Assembly: GCA_017744315.1 (NCBI GenBank)
Contig: JAGIBN010000004.1
Span: 1 to 64,000 of the forward strand
DNA from: Porphyrobacter sp.
Lineage (GTDB): Bacteria > Pseudomonadota > Alphaproteobacteria > Sphingomonadales > Sphingomonadaceae
Length of the DNA stretch: 64,000 bases
Reading direction: 5' to 3'
Notes under the pieces: generated by a model
Seen by the model: the letters and a program-made list of their open reading frames with translations, nothing else
What the model was told of the DNA's origin: nothing
Database searches by the model: none
Position numbers and translations under genes: made by a program
Part shown: positions 32,391-41,302 of the stretch, piece after piece
How the letters are laid out: the number at the start of each line of letters is the position of its first letter
Position numbering within the stretch: the first letter of the stretch is position 1

Positions 32391-33109
32391 ACGTCCTGCT
32401 AGGGACCCCGGCGAATGGTGCGCAGGCCCCGGTGCGGCGGCTCGACGCGCTTTGGCGCCTCGACGAGCGGGCCTCCGCTGCTCTGGAGAGCAGCATCGCT
32501 ACGTCCGTTCTGGAACCTGCCGGCCGGGAACTGGTCAAGGAAGGGCAGAAGATCGCCAAGGCGATGCTCGTCGTAAGCGGGCTCGCCGCGCGCTATCGCC
32601 TGCTGGCGGATGGCAGGCGTCAGTTGATCAGTTTCGTCCTTCCCGGCGATCTGTTCGGAATCTGCCATCATCCAGAGCCGCTTGCCGTTTCAGGCCTGAT
32701 GTCGCTCACCTCGCTCGGAGTCTGTGCCGCTCCGTCGGCGTCGATTTCCGAAACGCTTGAACACGCCTACCGTGTCAGCAACGCCCTGGAGGAAGCCTAT
32801 CTCCTGGCGCAGATCACCCGCCTTGGCCGGATGAGTGCGCGAGAGCGGTTGCTCGATCTGGTGCTGGAGATCGAGGAGCGCCTGCGCCTGGCTGGCCTGG
32901 CCCAGAATGGTCGCTTCCAGTTGCCGGTCACTCAGGAGACCCTTTCGGACGCCCTGGGGCTCACACCGGTCCATCTCAACCGGACGATCCAGGTCGTCCG
33001 CCGAGAGGACGACCTGCAGTGGCGCGCGGGCTGGATCACGATCAAGGACCCGGCGCATCTGGCACGCAAGGTGGGCCGGATTCCGACGAAAGTGACCGCG
33101 GCGCGCTGA
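32387..33109 (+). CDS. Crp/Fnr family transcription regulator
   Basis: 240-residue regulator with a cyclic-nucleotide-binding-like barrel (LVVSGLAARYRLLADGRRQL, LPGDLFG) and a C-terminal winged helix (LPVTQETLSDALGLTPVHLNRTIQVV). The Fnr-type N-terminal cysteine cluster is absent, so it is not an oxygen sensor of that kind. ATG 32387 overlaps the receiver stop (ATGA arrangement). It may regulate the signalling block or the DUF6644 genes that follow 118 bases later (inference). Confidence 0.87.
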   Translation: MNVLLGTPANGAQAPVRRLDALWRLDERASAALESSIATSVLEPAGRELVKEGQKIAKAMLVVSGLAARYRLLADGRRQLISFVLPGDLFGICHHPEPLAVSGLMSLTSLGVCAAPSASISETLEHAYRVSNALEEAYLLAQITRLGRMSARERLLDLVLEIEERLRLAGLAQNGRFQLPVTQETLSDALGLTPVHLNRTIQVVRREDDLQWRAGWITIKDPAHLARKVGRIPTKVTAAR

Positions 33110-33227
33110 CGTCCCAAAGCACCGATCGTGCGAAGGATATGACCAACCCTTCGTTCAGCGAGCGAATGTGACGGACTAGTCGTACGCCTTCCTGGGCCGA
33201 ACGGCTCGTTCAGGGCGGCGCATTCCC

Positions 33228-33866
33228 ATGTCATTACACCTGTCAGAAGCCATGGCCTACTTGCAGTACCAGCTGGGCGCCGACGTGGATTCCTCTGGTC
33301 GCGCGGTGATCGACACCTCGTGGAGCACCCAGCTCCAGAGTTCGGAGCATCTGTGGATGCTGCTCGAAGGCACGCATGTCCTCACGCTGATGCTGTTTGC
33401 CGGCACGATCCTGTTCGTCGACCTGCGCCTTCTCGGCCTGGTCTTCCGCAAGGCTCCGGTCTCCGCGGTGGCGGACACCGTGCTGCCCTACACTGTCGCG
33501 GGCTTCGTGATCATGGCGGCGACCGGTGCCGCGCTGTTCTTCGCGAACCCCCTGGAATATTACCATAATCCAGTTTTCCGCCTCAAGGCGCTGTTCCTCG
33601 TTGCGGCCTCGATCAACATCTTCATCTTCCACTGGAGGGTGCAGGCCAACAGGACGAAATGGGATGCGAGCGACCGCCCGCCGGCCGCAGCCCGAACCGC
33701 TGCCGGCATCTCCCTGGTGCTGTGGATCGCGGTGATCGTTGCCGGGCGCTATGCCGCCTATGACTGGTTCCGATGCGGTCAGGCGACGGGCGTCGTTGCC
33801 GAGCTTGCCCAGTGCACCGAGTTCGAGACCACGCTGGTCGAGGCCGAGCAGGAGCTCGCCGTATGA
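33228..33866 (+). CDS. DUF6644-type integral membrane protein
   Basis: 212-residue membrane protein with about four to five helices. It has SEHLWMLLEGTHVLTLMLFAG near residue 40 and PLEYYHNPVFRLKALFLVAA near 110; histidines within predicted helices could bind haem, but this is speculative. The family is uncharacterised and usually found as pairs. Stop and next start overlap by 4 bases. Confidence 0.72.
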   Translation: MSLHLSEAMAYLQYQLGADVDSSGRAVIDTSWSTQLQSSEHLWMLLEGTHVLTLMLFAGTILFVDLRLLGLVFRKAPVSAVADTVLPYTVAGFVIMAATGAALFFANPLEYYHNPVFRLKALFLVAASINIFIFHWRVQANRTKWDASDRPPAAARTAAGISLVLWIAVIVAGRYAAYDWFRCGQATGVVAELAQCTEFETTLVEAEQELAV

Positions 33867-34696
33867 GCGTGAGTTTCCACCACCTGGCTCCCGGACTTTC
33901 CAACGCTGTTCTTGCCCTGTCGCAGACCCCGCTGGTCAAACAGGTCAACGAGACCATCTGGATCTTCGCCGCCGTCGAGACGCTGCACTTGCTGTCGCTC
34001 GCGGTCCTCGGCGGGGCTGTGTTTGCGCTCAACTTGCGACTGCTCGGCGTGGCCTTGCAAAACGTTCCCGCACGCGATGTCGAACGCGCCACTCGTCCCT
34101 GGCTGTGGGGCGGCATCCTCGGCACGATCGTGACCGGCAGCGGCATGGCTCTGGCGACAGCGGGCGGCCTGGTCGGAAGCGCCGCCTTCTTCGTGAAAAT
34201 GGTCGCGCTCGTCGCGGCGATCCTACTGAGCCTCGCCGTCTCCCGCTTGGTCCGTCAGGAGCCGGCCGACAGCCGCGGAATAGCCTCCGCGCTCGCAGTC
34301 GTCGCGCTGGCGCTATGGGCTGGATCGATCCTGTTGTTTGCTTCGACCAACGGCATTCGCGCAGGTGCCTTGTTAGTGGCGCTCGCCAGCTTTGGTCTGT
34401 TTGCCGCCTTCACCCAGCACTATCGCCGGCTCTACGTCGTTGCCGTCGGCGCAATCGTTGGCGGCGGGTTGCTGTTCGCCGAGTTCTGGCCTGCTTCTCG
34501 ACAAGACCCTGCAGTTGCGCAGACGGTCTACTTTGCCACCGTCGGCGGGGCACTCCTCGTCGCCCTGGTGGTGGCCCTGGCTGAATCGCGTTCCCGCGCT
34601 GAGCCGGCCCCTGGCCTGCACCGCCTCCCTGCCTTCGCCTCCACCCTCGCTTGGGTTTCGGTCGCCGCCGCAGGCCGCTGGATCGGATTTAGCTGA
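33863..34696 (+). CDS. Second DUF6644-type membrane protein
   Basis: 277-residue paralogue of the preceding protein with about seven helices. The shared pattern is WIFAAVETLHLLSLAVLGGAVFALNLRLLGV. Helices at about 90-115, 135-160, 165-185, 195-215 and 230-250 follow, and it ends AAGRWIGFS. Start ATG 33863 overlaps the upstream stop, so the two proteins are made together and may form a complex. Function unknown. Confidence 0.72.
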   Translation: MSVSFHHLAPGLSNAVLALSQTPLVKQVNETIWIFAAVETLHLLSLAVLGGAVFALNLRLLGVALQNVPARDVERATRPWLWGGILGTIVTGSGMALATAGGLVGSAAFFVKMVALVAAILLSLAVSRLVRQEPADSRGIASALAVVALALWAGSILLFASTNGIRAGALLVALASFGLFAAFTQHYRRLYVVAVGAIVGGGLLFAEFWPASRQDPAVAQTVYFATVGGALLVALVVALAESRSRAEPAPGLHRLPAFASTLAWVSVAAAGRWIGFS

Positions 34697-34754
34697 GTTT
34701 CGCAGTCTATATACCGATTTGGCATATCAACAGGCCAATGCATTCGTTCTGTTT

Positions 34755-34800
34755 CCTGTAACAGGCAAATATAGCCCTCATACCAAGTTCGATGAGGGTA
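34755..34800 (+). promoter_or_regulatory. AT-rich leader with RBS-masking hairpin
   Basis: Upstream of the gene at 34803 lies a perfect CCTGT-A-ACAGG palindrome (34755-34765), and then CCCTCAT (34775-34781) able to pair with ATGAGGG (34792-34798). The second arm contains the Shine-Dalgarno GAGGG, so the 7-bp hairpin would hide the ribosome site. Confidence 0.5.
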
Positions 34801-34802
34801 TA

Positions 34803-36149
34803 ATGCGTAACATAGAAAAACCATTACGGCGCAAAACGTTCCTTTCAGCAACCAGCGCAACGTTCAAACTTCTTGCGATCAGTGCGGGATCTACTGCACT
34901 TATTGCATATCCCGCCCTGTCGCAGACTTCGGCACCCGCTGGAACTTCGCAGACCGAGAACGTGCTCAACCGGCAGCAAGTGGACCAACTGCTCGCCGCT
35001 CCTGACAAGGTGACCTTCATCGACTTGCGGCGGGCAGACGAGATCGCCGCCATCGGTAGCCTGCCGGTCTATCTCAACATCCAGGTCTCCGAACTCGACC
35101 GCTTCCTGCCCTACATTCCGCGCGACCGGAGCGTGGTGACGATCTCCAACCACGCTGGCCGGGCCAAGCGTGCGGCGAGCTATCTCCGCACCCAAGGCTA
35201 CACGGTCACCGGAGTCGTCGGTGTTGAGGATTATGCGTCCGAGGGCGGCACGCTCTACGGCAAGCTGTACACCAGCCCGGCCATCGACGGTGTGGTTGCC
35301 GCGGGCACTCGGGTAGAGGTGATCCGCGAAGGGTTCGACGGCACCGAAGGTCCAGTCGCACTGACCGACGGCTCGATCATCTTCACCGAGAACCGCGCCG
35401 ACCGCATCGTCCGCATTGCTCCGGATAATTCGGTGTCGACCTATCTCGAGAAGACCGGCGGAGCGAACGCGCTGGCGATCGGTGCCAAGGGCGAACTGCT
35501 CGCGGTGCAGACCACCACTCCCGGCGTCGCCCAGTTGCAGCCTGCGAGCAACGTGTTGGCGGCCACCTACTCGGGCAAGCCTTTCAATCGACCGAACGAC
35601 CTGGCGCTCGCGAGGTCAGGCAACGTCTACTTCTCCGATCCCGGCGCACCGCCTGCTGCGGGAACCCCTGCTCCGGCTGTACCGGTCAAGACCGGCCTCT
35701 ACTGGCTCAACCCTCGCGGCCAGGTGAAGCTGATCGCCAGTGACATCCCCCGGCCGAACGGCGTCGCCCTGAGCCCGGACGAGAAGACGCTCTACGTCGC
35801 CAATACTTGGGGCGAGCATCTGATTGCCTTCAACGTGCAGCCCGACGGCAACCTCGCCGGTCGGCGTGACTTCGCCAAGCTCGCCGGCTTCCGCAACGCT
35901 CCGGAAGGTCCCACCAGCGGAGCCGACGGGATCGCGGTCGACGCTGCGGGTCGCGTCTATGTCGCCACCAGCGCCGGGGTCGAGGTGTTCTCTCCCGAGG
36001 GTGCCGCGCTTGGCGTGATCGCGCTGCCGAAGCAGCCGCAGAACCTGGCCTTTGGAGGAGCGGATCGCTCGCAGCTCTACGTGGTCGGACGTGGCTCGGT
36101 CTACCGCATCAAGACGCTGACCAAGGGCGTCGACCGGCCCGGCAAATAG
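34803..36149 (+). CDS. Secreted rhodanese-like / SMP-30 (gluconolactonase-like) fusion protein
   Basis: 448-residue protein with signal region ending YPALSQ. Residues about 55-145 are a rhodanese-like domain (VTFIDLRRADEIAAIGSL...VVTISNHAGRAKRAASYLRTQGYTV), but the position of the catalytic Cys is Ser (ISNHAGR instead of C-x-x-AGR). Residues 165-440 are a six-bladed SMP-30/gluconolactonase-type propeller (GFDGTEGPVALTDGSIIFTE, FNRPNDLALARSGNVYFSDP, PNGVALSPDEKTLYVAN, GADGIAVDAAGRVYVAT). A periplasmic lactonase or binding protein is likely. It is 43 bases upstream of a TonB-dependent receptor. Confidence 0.8.
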   Translation: MRNIEKPLRRKTFLSATSATFKLLAISAGSTALIAYPALSQTSAPAGTSQTENVLNRQQVDQLLAAPDKVTFIDLRRADEIAAIGSLPVYLNIQVSELDRFLPYIPRDRSVVTISNHAGRAKRAASYLRTQGYTVTGVVGVEDYASEGGTLYGKLYTSPAIDGVVAAGTRVEVIREGFDGTEGPVALTDGSIIFTENRADRIVRIAPDNSVSTYLEKTGGANALAIGAKGELLAVQTTTPGVAQLQPASNVLAATYSGKPFNRPNDLALARSGNVYFSDPGAPPAAGTPAPAVPVKTGLYWLNPRGQVKLIASDIPRPNGVALSPDEKTLYVANTWGEHLIAFNVQPDGNLAGRRDFAKLAGFRNAPEGPTSGADGIAVDAAGRVYVATSAGVEVFSPEGAALGVIALPKQPQNLAFGGADRSQLYVVGRGSVYRIKTLTKGVDRPGK

Positions 36150-36192
36150 CCTCGGCTCTCTCACTCATCCCGCCCAGAAAGATAATAACAAC

Positions 36193-38655
36193 ATGAAAAA
36201 CAATAATCATCTGTCCGGCGCCTCGCGCCGGCCGATCGCCCGCGCGTCCTGGCTGGCCAGCGCCGCCGCGCTCGCCGCGATCCTTCCACAGGCTGCCTCA
36301 GCTGCCGAGGAAGCGGCAGAGGCGCCCGCCGAAACTGCCGGCAGCGCTCCCGCGGCAACCGTGCGCGACGACATCATCATCGTCACCGCGCGTAACCGCG
36401 AAGAGTCGCTCGTCGACGTGCCGATACCGATCTCGGTCCTGAATGCGGCGACCCTCGAGCAGCAGCATGTGTTCACCGTCGCCGACATCACCCAGCGCGC
36501 GCCCGGCCTGACCGCAACCACTCCCAACGCCCGCCGCACTGGCGTGTCGCTGCGCGGCATCGGCAAGACCAGCGGCAACGACAACATGGAGGCCGCCGTC
36601 GGCGTGATCGTCGACGATGTGTTCCTCGACCACGTGGGCATGACCTACCAGGACTTCACCGATCTCGCCCAGGTCGAAATCCTGCGCGGCCCGCAAGGCA
36701 CCTTGCTCGGCAAGAACACCTCGCTCGGCGTGATCAAGTACACCAGCAAGCTGCCCTCGTTCACCCCGGAAGGCACGCTGGAAGTGGAAGGCGGCCTCGA
36801 CCGCAACACCTTCAAGGCGCGCGGCTCGTTCTCCGATGCGCTGGTCGAGGACCTGCTCGCGTTCCGCGCCTCATTCTTCTACGACAACCAGGCGGGCGAC
36901 ATCCTCAACGTCAATCCCGAGGTCGGCGGGCGCTGGCACGAACAGAACCGCTGGGGCGGACGCTTCCAGCTGCTGCTCGAGCCGAGCGACACCTTCTCGC
37001 TCCGGCTTAACGTCGACGGCGCGGAGACCGACGAGCGCAGCAATACAAAGCCGTTCATGGTCGATCCGACCACGCTCAACGACGGTTCGGTGCGGACCAC
37101 GACTTACTCGACCCGCCTCGCCCGCAGCTACTTCCAGCCCTACACCCCGATCATCGGTTCGTGGGACACGATCGACATCGACGAAGCGCTGCCGTTGATC
37201 ACCCGCAACTACGGCGGATCGCTGATCGCGACCTGGGACGTCGGCGAAGTCGAAATCAAGTCGATCACCGCTGGCCGATGGTTCCACTTCGACGCGACCA
37301 ACGACCAGGAGCAGACCAGCTTCCCGATCGCCCGCAGCGGCTCGCTGGTGAACACCGAGCAGTTCTCGCAGGAGTTCCGCTTCACCGGCGATATTACCGA
37401 CACCATCGATTACCAGGCCGGCATCTACCTGCTGCGGATCGAGACCGACACCAATGGCCGCAGCCGCTTCGGCCGGGACGCCGGCGCCTTCTTCGCCACC
37501 AACGCGCAGTACAACGCGCTGAACACCCCGGCCGGCTGGCTGCTGCTGCAGGAATCGCTCGAAAACACCCAGAGCATCAGCAACCAGCACCCGATCTCCA
37601 ACAGCCAGGCGGTGTTCGCCCAGGCCAACTGGGAGATCACCGATCGGGCCTCGCTCACCGCGGGCCTGCGCTACACGCGTGAGCAGAAGACCAGCACGAC
37701 CACGCGGACTGTTGGCACCGAGGACGGATCGCCCCTGGTTTCGACCGGCAACGCCACCGCCGATGCGATCCGGGCGGCCCAGCTGCAGACTTCGTTCGCC
37801 ACGGTCATTGGCGATCCGATCGACGACGGGGCATTCGCCTGGCTGATCAATCCCAGCTACAAGATCACCGACGACGTGCTGTTCTACGCCTCGGCCAGCG
37901 GCGGCGGAAAATCGGGCGCGGTCGCGTTCGACAACAACGGCACCCGCCGCAACGTCGCCCCCGAAAAGACCACCGACTTCGAGCTCGGCGTGAAGGGCCA
38001 GTTCTTCGACAACGCGCTGTGGCTCAGCGCCAACCTCTACTACACAAAGGTGCGCGACTATCAGGCCGTCACCAGCATTGCCGACGCCAACTCCTCGACA
38101 GGGTTCAGCTCGGTCCTCGGCAACATCCCGGGCATCCGCGCCCAGGGCATCGAGGTCGACGGCACGCTGACGCCGTTCGATGGCCTGACGATCAACTTCG
38201 GCGGCGCTTACAACGACGCGGTCTATACCGACTGGGCCAACGCCACCTGCCCGCGCTCCTTCCCCTCGACGGTTCCGACTTGCGACAACACCGGCAAGCA
38301 AATCGTCGGCGCGCCCAAGTGGGTCGGCATCATCGGCTTCAACTTCGAGCGCGAAGTCGGTTCGTCCGGCGTCTCGTTCTACGCCTATGCCAACGACACC
38401 TACCGGTCGAAGCATAATCTGGAGCAGCTGCTTTCGCCCTACGGCTGGCAGGATTCCTATCACCTGACCGACGCCGGTATCGGCATCATCACGCAGATCG
38501 CCGGCGCCCGGACCCAGATCGGCATCGCCGCGAAGAACCTGTTCGACGTCCAGTACACGACCAGCATCAACGACTTCAGCAACAACGCACCGGTTGGCTA
38601 CGACGGGATTGGCCCCAGCCGCACGGTCAACGCTGTTGTCCGAGCGACCTTCTGA
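36193..38655 (+). CDS. TonB-dependent receptor
   Basis: 820-residue receptor with signal peptide ending QAASAA and an Ala-rich linker. TonB-box-like DDIIIVTARNREE and plug motifs TGVSLRGIGKTSGND, VGVIVDDVFLDH and VEILRGPQGTLLGKNTSLG follow. The barrel ends RTVNAVVRATF. There is no strong ribosome site before ATG 36193. It is grouped with the SMP-30 fusion and the DUF6152 module, suggesting uptake of a compound handled by those secreted proteins (inference). Confidence 0.93.
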   Translation: MKNNNHLSGASRRPIARASWLASAAALAAILPQAASAAEEAAEAPAETAGSAPAATVRDDIIIVTARNREESLVDVPIPISVLNAATLEQQHVFTVADITQRAPGLTATTPNARRTGVSLRGIGKTSGNDNMEAAVGVIVDDVFLDHVGMTYQDFTDLAQVEILRGPQGTLLGKNTSLGVIKYTSKLPSFTPEGTLEVEGGLDRNTFKARGSFSDALVEDLLAFRASFFYDNQAGDILNVNPEVGGRWHEQNRWGGRFQLLLEPSDTFSLRLNVDGAETDERSNTKPFMVDPTTLNDGSVRTTTYSTRLARSYFQPYTPIIGSWDTIDIDEALPLITRNYGGSLIATWDVGEVEIKSITAGRWFHFDATNDQEQTSFPIARSGSLVNTEQFSQEFRFTGDITDTIDYQAGIYLLRIETDTNGRSRFGRDAGAFFATNAQYNALNTPAGWLLLQESLENTQSISNQHPISNSQAVFAQANWEITDRASLTAGLRYTREQKTSTTTRTVGTEDGSPLVSTGNATADAIRAAQLQTSFATVIGDPIDDGAFAWLINPSYKITDDVLFYASASGGGKSGAVAFDNNGTRRNVAPEKTTDFELGVKGQFFDNALWLSANLYYTKVRDYQAVTSIADANSSTGFSSVLGNIPGIRAQGIEVDGTLTPFDGLTINFGGAYNDAVYTDWANATCPRSFPSTVPTCDNTGKQIVGAPKWVGIIGFNFEREVGSSGVSFYAYANDTYRSKHNLEQLLSPYGWQDSYHLTDAGIGIITQIAGARTQIGIAAKNLFDVQYTTSINDFSNNAPVGYDGIGPSRTVNAVVRATF

Positions 38656-38666
38656 GGAGCACCCCT

Positions 38667-39086
38667 ATGAAAACGCGTTTGCACTTATCCCTCGCGGGCT
38701 TTGCATTGGCTGCGGCCGGGGCTGGGTATTCGATACCCAGCCTGGCCCACCACGCCTTCGCCGCCGAGTTCGATTCCTCCAAGCCGCTCGTCCTCGAAGG
38801 CACCGTCACCAGGGCCCGGTTCGTCAATCCGCACAGCTGGATCTACCTCGACGTGAAGAACCGCGACGGCTCGGTCACCAACTGGGGCTTCGAGTTCGGC
38901 ACGCCGACCTCGCTCAAGGCCAGCGGCCTGGGCCGGGCTGACGTCGCCTTCGGCACCAAGGTCAAGATCGCCGGCTTCCGCGCCAAGAACGGCGGCGCCT
39001 TCGGTTACGCCGGTGCGGTCGCGCTGCCGGACGGCCGCAAGATAAAGACCGGCGGCGCGCCTGACGCCCCGACCCCGGCGTTCTGA
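38667..39086 (+). CDS. DUF6152 family secreted protein
   Basis: 139-residue exported protein. After the signal peptide comes the family start LAHHAFAAEFDSSKPLVLEG, then VTRARFVNPHSWIYLDVK and a small beta-rich domain. The HH and NPH histidines might bind metal (inference). Function unknown. ATG 38667 follows GAGGAG. It is 11 bases after the receptor and 1 base before the next gene, clearly one operon. Confidence 0.82.
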   Translation: MKTRLHLSLAGFALAAAGAGYSIPSLAHHAFAAEFDSSKPLVLEGTVTRARFVNPHSWIYLDVKNRDGSVTNWGFEFGTPTSLKASGLGRADVAFGTKVKIAGFRAKNGGAFGYAGAVALPDGRKIKTGGAPDAPTPAF

Positions 39087-39087
39087 T

Positions 39088-39882
39088 ATGCTGCAGGTCC
39101 TCAAACGCAGCAGCCGCGGGCTGCTTACGGCGGTCGCGCTGGCGTCCGTCACGATAACGGCCGGGCCGATCCAGGCCCAGGATCCGGCTGCGATCCCTCG
39201 GCTCGCCAGCGGCAAGCCGGACTTCTCGGGTATCTGGCAAACGCTCAGCGAGGCCGACTACGACCTCGAGCCCCACTCCGGTCGGCGCGATGCGCCTCCC
39301 GGACCGGGCGTGATCGAAGGCGGGGCAATCCCCTACCTTCCGGGCGCACAGGAACAACGGGCGCGCAACTTCGAGGCGCGCGCCCAAGAGGATCCCCGGC
39401 TCAAGTGCTGGGTGCTCGGCGTGCCACGCGGGGTCTATTACCCGGCGCCGTTCCAGATCTTCCAGCGCGACAACGACGTGACGCTGGTCCACCAGTTCGG
39501 CAACCAGGTACGCACCATCGCCACCAACGGATCGGACCACCCGGAAGAGAAGCAGCAGGAGTTCTGGCTCGGCGATTCCCGCGGACACTGGGACGGCGAC
39601 ACGCTTATCGTCGACGTGGCCGACTTCAATCCCGAGACCTGGCTCGACCGCGCCGGCAACTTCCACAGCGAAGAGCTTCACGTCGTCGAACGCTGGCGTT
39701 TCGTCGATCCCGACACGATCGCCTATTCGGCCACGCTCGAAGACCCGAAGGTCTACAGCAAGCCGTGGACCATCGATGTCCTGCTCCACCGCCGTCGCGA
39801 CGCAAACTTCCAGCTCATCGAGGATTACTGCTTCACCCTCGAATACGAGCAGTTCTACCCGCATCATAAGGACGGACAATAA
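39088..39882 (+). CDS. Secreted protein of the PDFxGxW / GHWxGxTL family, copy 1
   Basis: 264-residue exported protein with signal peptide ending GPIQAQ. Recognisable family motifs: KPDFSGIW near residue 50, a single CWVLGVPRGVYYPAPFQIFQ stretch, GDSRGHWDGDTLIVDVADFN near 170, and DPKVYSKPWT near 225. I know of no biochemical function. It starts 1 base after the DUF6152 stop and shares one base with the next start, so all three are co-translated. Confidence 0.78.
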   Translation: MLQVLKRSSRGLLTAVALASVTITAGPIQAQDPAAIPRLASGKPDFSGIWQTLSEADYDLEPHSGRRDAPPGPGVIEGGAIPYLPGAQEQRARNFEARAQEDPRLKCWVLGVPRGVYYPAPFQIFQRDNDVTLVHQFGNQVRTIATNGSDHPEEKQQEFWLGDSRGHWDGDTLIVDVADFNPETWLDRAGNFHSEELHVVERWRFVDPDTIAYSATLEDPKVYSKPWTIDVLLHRRRDANFQLIEDYCFTLEYEQFYPHHKDGQ

Positions 39883-40859
39883 TGGCTCGCCGAACGACAA
39901 CGGTCGCGCTGCTGCTCGCGGCCGTCGCGCTGCCGCAGCTCTCCCTCGCCCAGCAGACCGCCACTCCGGCCCCGCAGCCGACGGCTCCGGGCATCCGCTG
40001 GGCCAAGGAGGTCACGCCCATCGCCTCGGGTGAGTGGACCGGGCCGCGCCTCGCCGATGGCCAGCCGGACGTGCAGGGCTTCTGGTCAAACACGATCTCC
40101 AACCACAGCAACTTCACCGACCCGCAGGCCGGCCCTCCGGGAGAGCCCTCAGGAACGGCCAAGCTGCCGCGTGACCAACGTGCACCGAGCCGAGTGTCGG
40201 ACCCGGCAGACGGTGAAATTCCCTACCGTCCCGAGGCCAGGGCGCTGCAGGCCAACTTCGCGCAGAACTTCCCCAATCCGACCGAGCCGGAATACATCGA
40301 GCCTCTAGCTCGCTGCGCCCCGGCGGGCGTGCCCAAGTCGTTCATGTGGCACGGCTACGAGCTGCGGCAGTACCCAGGCTACGTCGTGCTGCTGTTCGAT
40401 TCCGGCAACCGGATCATCCGCCTCGAAGACGGCGCCCCTCTGTCCGACAAGATCAAACTGTGGAACGGCGATTCCCGCGGCCACTGGGAAGGCAACACCC
40501 TGGTCGTCAGCGTGCGCAACAACAACGGCAAGGCGCTGTTCGGCCGCTACGGCGACTTCATGAGCGAGAACGGCACGGTCGAGGAACGCTACATCTTCGA
40601 CGCCGACGGCAAGCGCTTCAACTACGTCGCGACCTTCACCGATCCCACGGTCTACACGCGCCCCTGGACGGCAACCATTCCCGCCCGCCGCTACACCGAC
40701 GCCGACGAGCCCGATGGCTGGCACTACGACGTCCAGCGCGTGAACATCGCCGGCGCGCCGCGCTACGAACATCACGAACGGATCTGCGTCGAGAACAACG
40801 GGCCCTTCGGTGGCGGCGCCGTGGGCGTGCCATCCGATGGTGCCGTGATCGCACGCTGA
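39882..40859 (+). CDS. Secreted protein of the PDFxGxW / GHWxGxTL family, copy 2
   Basis: 325-residue paralogue of the preceding protein. Signal peptide ends LSLAQQ; motifs QPDVQGFW, CAPAGVPKSFMWHGYELRQY, GDSRGHWEGNTLVVSVRNNN and DPTVYTRPWT align with copy 1. The start ATG uses the final A of the previous stop (TAATG). It is the last gene before a strong terminator. Catalytic activity, if any, is unknown; beta-rich content suggests a lipocalin-like or propeller-like fold (inference). Confidence 0.75.
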   Translation: MARRTTTVALLLAAVALPQLSLAQQTATPAPQPTAPGIRWAKEVTPIASGEWTGPRLADGQPDVQGFWSNTISNHSNFTDPQAGPPGEPSGTAKLPRDQRAPSRVSDPADGEIPYRPEARALQANFAQNFPNPTEPEYIEPLARCAPAGVPKSFMWHGYELRQYPGYVVLLFDSGNRIIRLEDGAPLSDKIKLWNGDSRGHWEGNTLVVSVRNNNGKALFGRYGDFMSENGTVEERYIFDADGKRFNYVATFTDPTVYTRPWTATIPARRYTDADEPDGWHYDVQRVNIAGAPRYEHHERICVENNGPFGGGAVGVPSDGAVIAR

Positions 40860-40935
40860 GGGAAGAACTCTCCCCGGACCCGGCCCGCCTGAGTTTCCTC
40901 ACGGCATCCTCTCTCCCAGCCGGGTCCGAACTTTG

Positions 40936-40970
40936 GCGGGGCTCCGTTACGCGGGGCCCCGCTTCTTTTT
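40936..40970 (+). terminator. Rho-independent terminator of the DUF6152 operon
   Basis: 11-bp stem GCGGGGCTCCG / CGGGGCCCCGC with a 5-base loop, followed by TTCTTTTT. A second inverted repeat, CGGACCCGGC (40875-40884) with GCCGGGTCCG (40919-40928), precedes it. Closes the rightward transcription unit ending at 40859. Confidence 0.92.
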
Positions 40971-40990
40971 GTTCCGGTCGGGAGGGTCGC

Positions 40991-41302
40991 TTAGCCTAAC
41001 TTGCGAGCCAGAACGGAGGCGACGGCGTCGGCGTCTTCAGGGGCTATCGGAGCCTTGTAGACGTTGACCATCTTGGTCACCGAGTCCTTCCAGAACTGGG
41101 CGCCCTTGCCGCGCGGCTGGGTAGTAATGTAGTCGAGCGAATGGCAGCTCGAGCAATTGTTCACCACGACTTCCGCATCGGCGCCTGCAAGCTCGGCCGG
41201 TGTGTCTCCGAGGGGTACCTCGAAAGTCACCGGCTGGGCAGCGGTCGCAAGGCTCAGGACGACGGCACTGGCCCCGAGCAGGATGGCGAGGGGACGGATC
41301 AT
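40991..41302 (-). CDS. sorB: Sulfite dehydrogenase cytochrome c subunit SorB
   Basis: 103-residue periplasmic monohaem cytochrome with signal peptide (to about residue 22), haem motif CSSCH (50-54) and likely axial Met78 in TKMVNVYKAP. The SLDYITTQPRGKGAQFWKDSV stretch is typical of SorB. It accepts electrons from the SorA molybdenum subunit and passes them to cytochrome c. Its ATG overlaps the sorA stop by 4 bases (ATGA), so the subunits are co-translated. Confidence 0.87.
   Translation of the reverse strand: MIRPLAILLGASAVVLSLATAAQPVTFEVPLGDTPAELAGADAEVVVNNCSSCHSLDYITTQPRGKGAQFWKDSVTKMVNVYKAPIAPEDADAVASVLARKLG

Noticed and set aside
34392..34802. Upstream extension of the rhodanese/SMP-30 frame
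   Set aside because: Overlaps the end of the DUF6644 gene in another frame; ATG 34803 with GAGGG fits the start of an exported protein.
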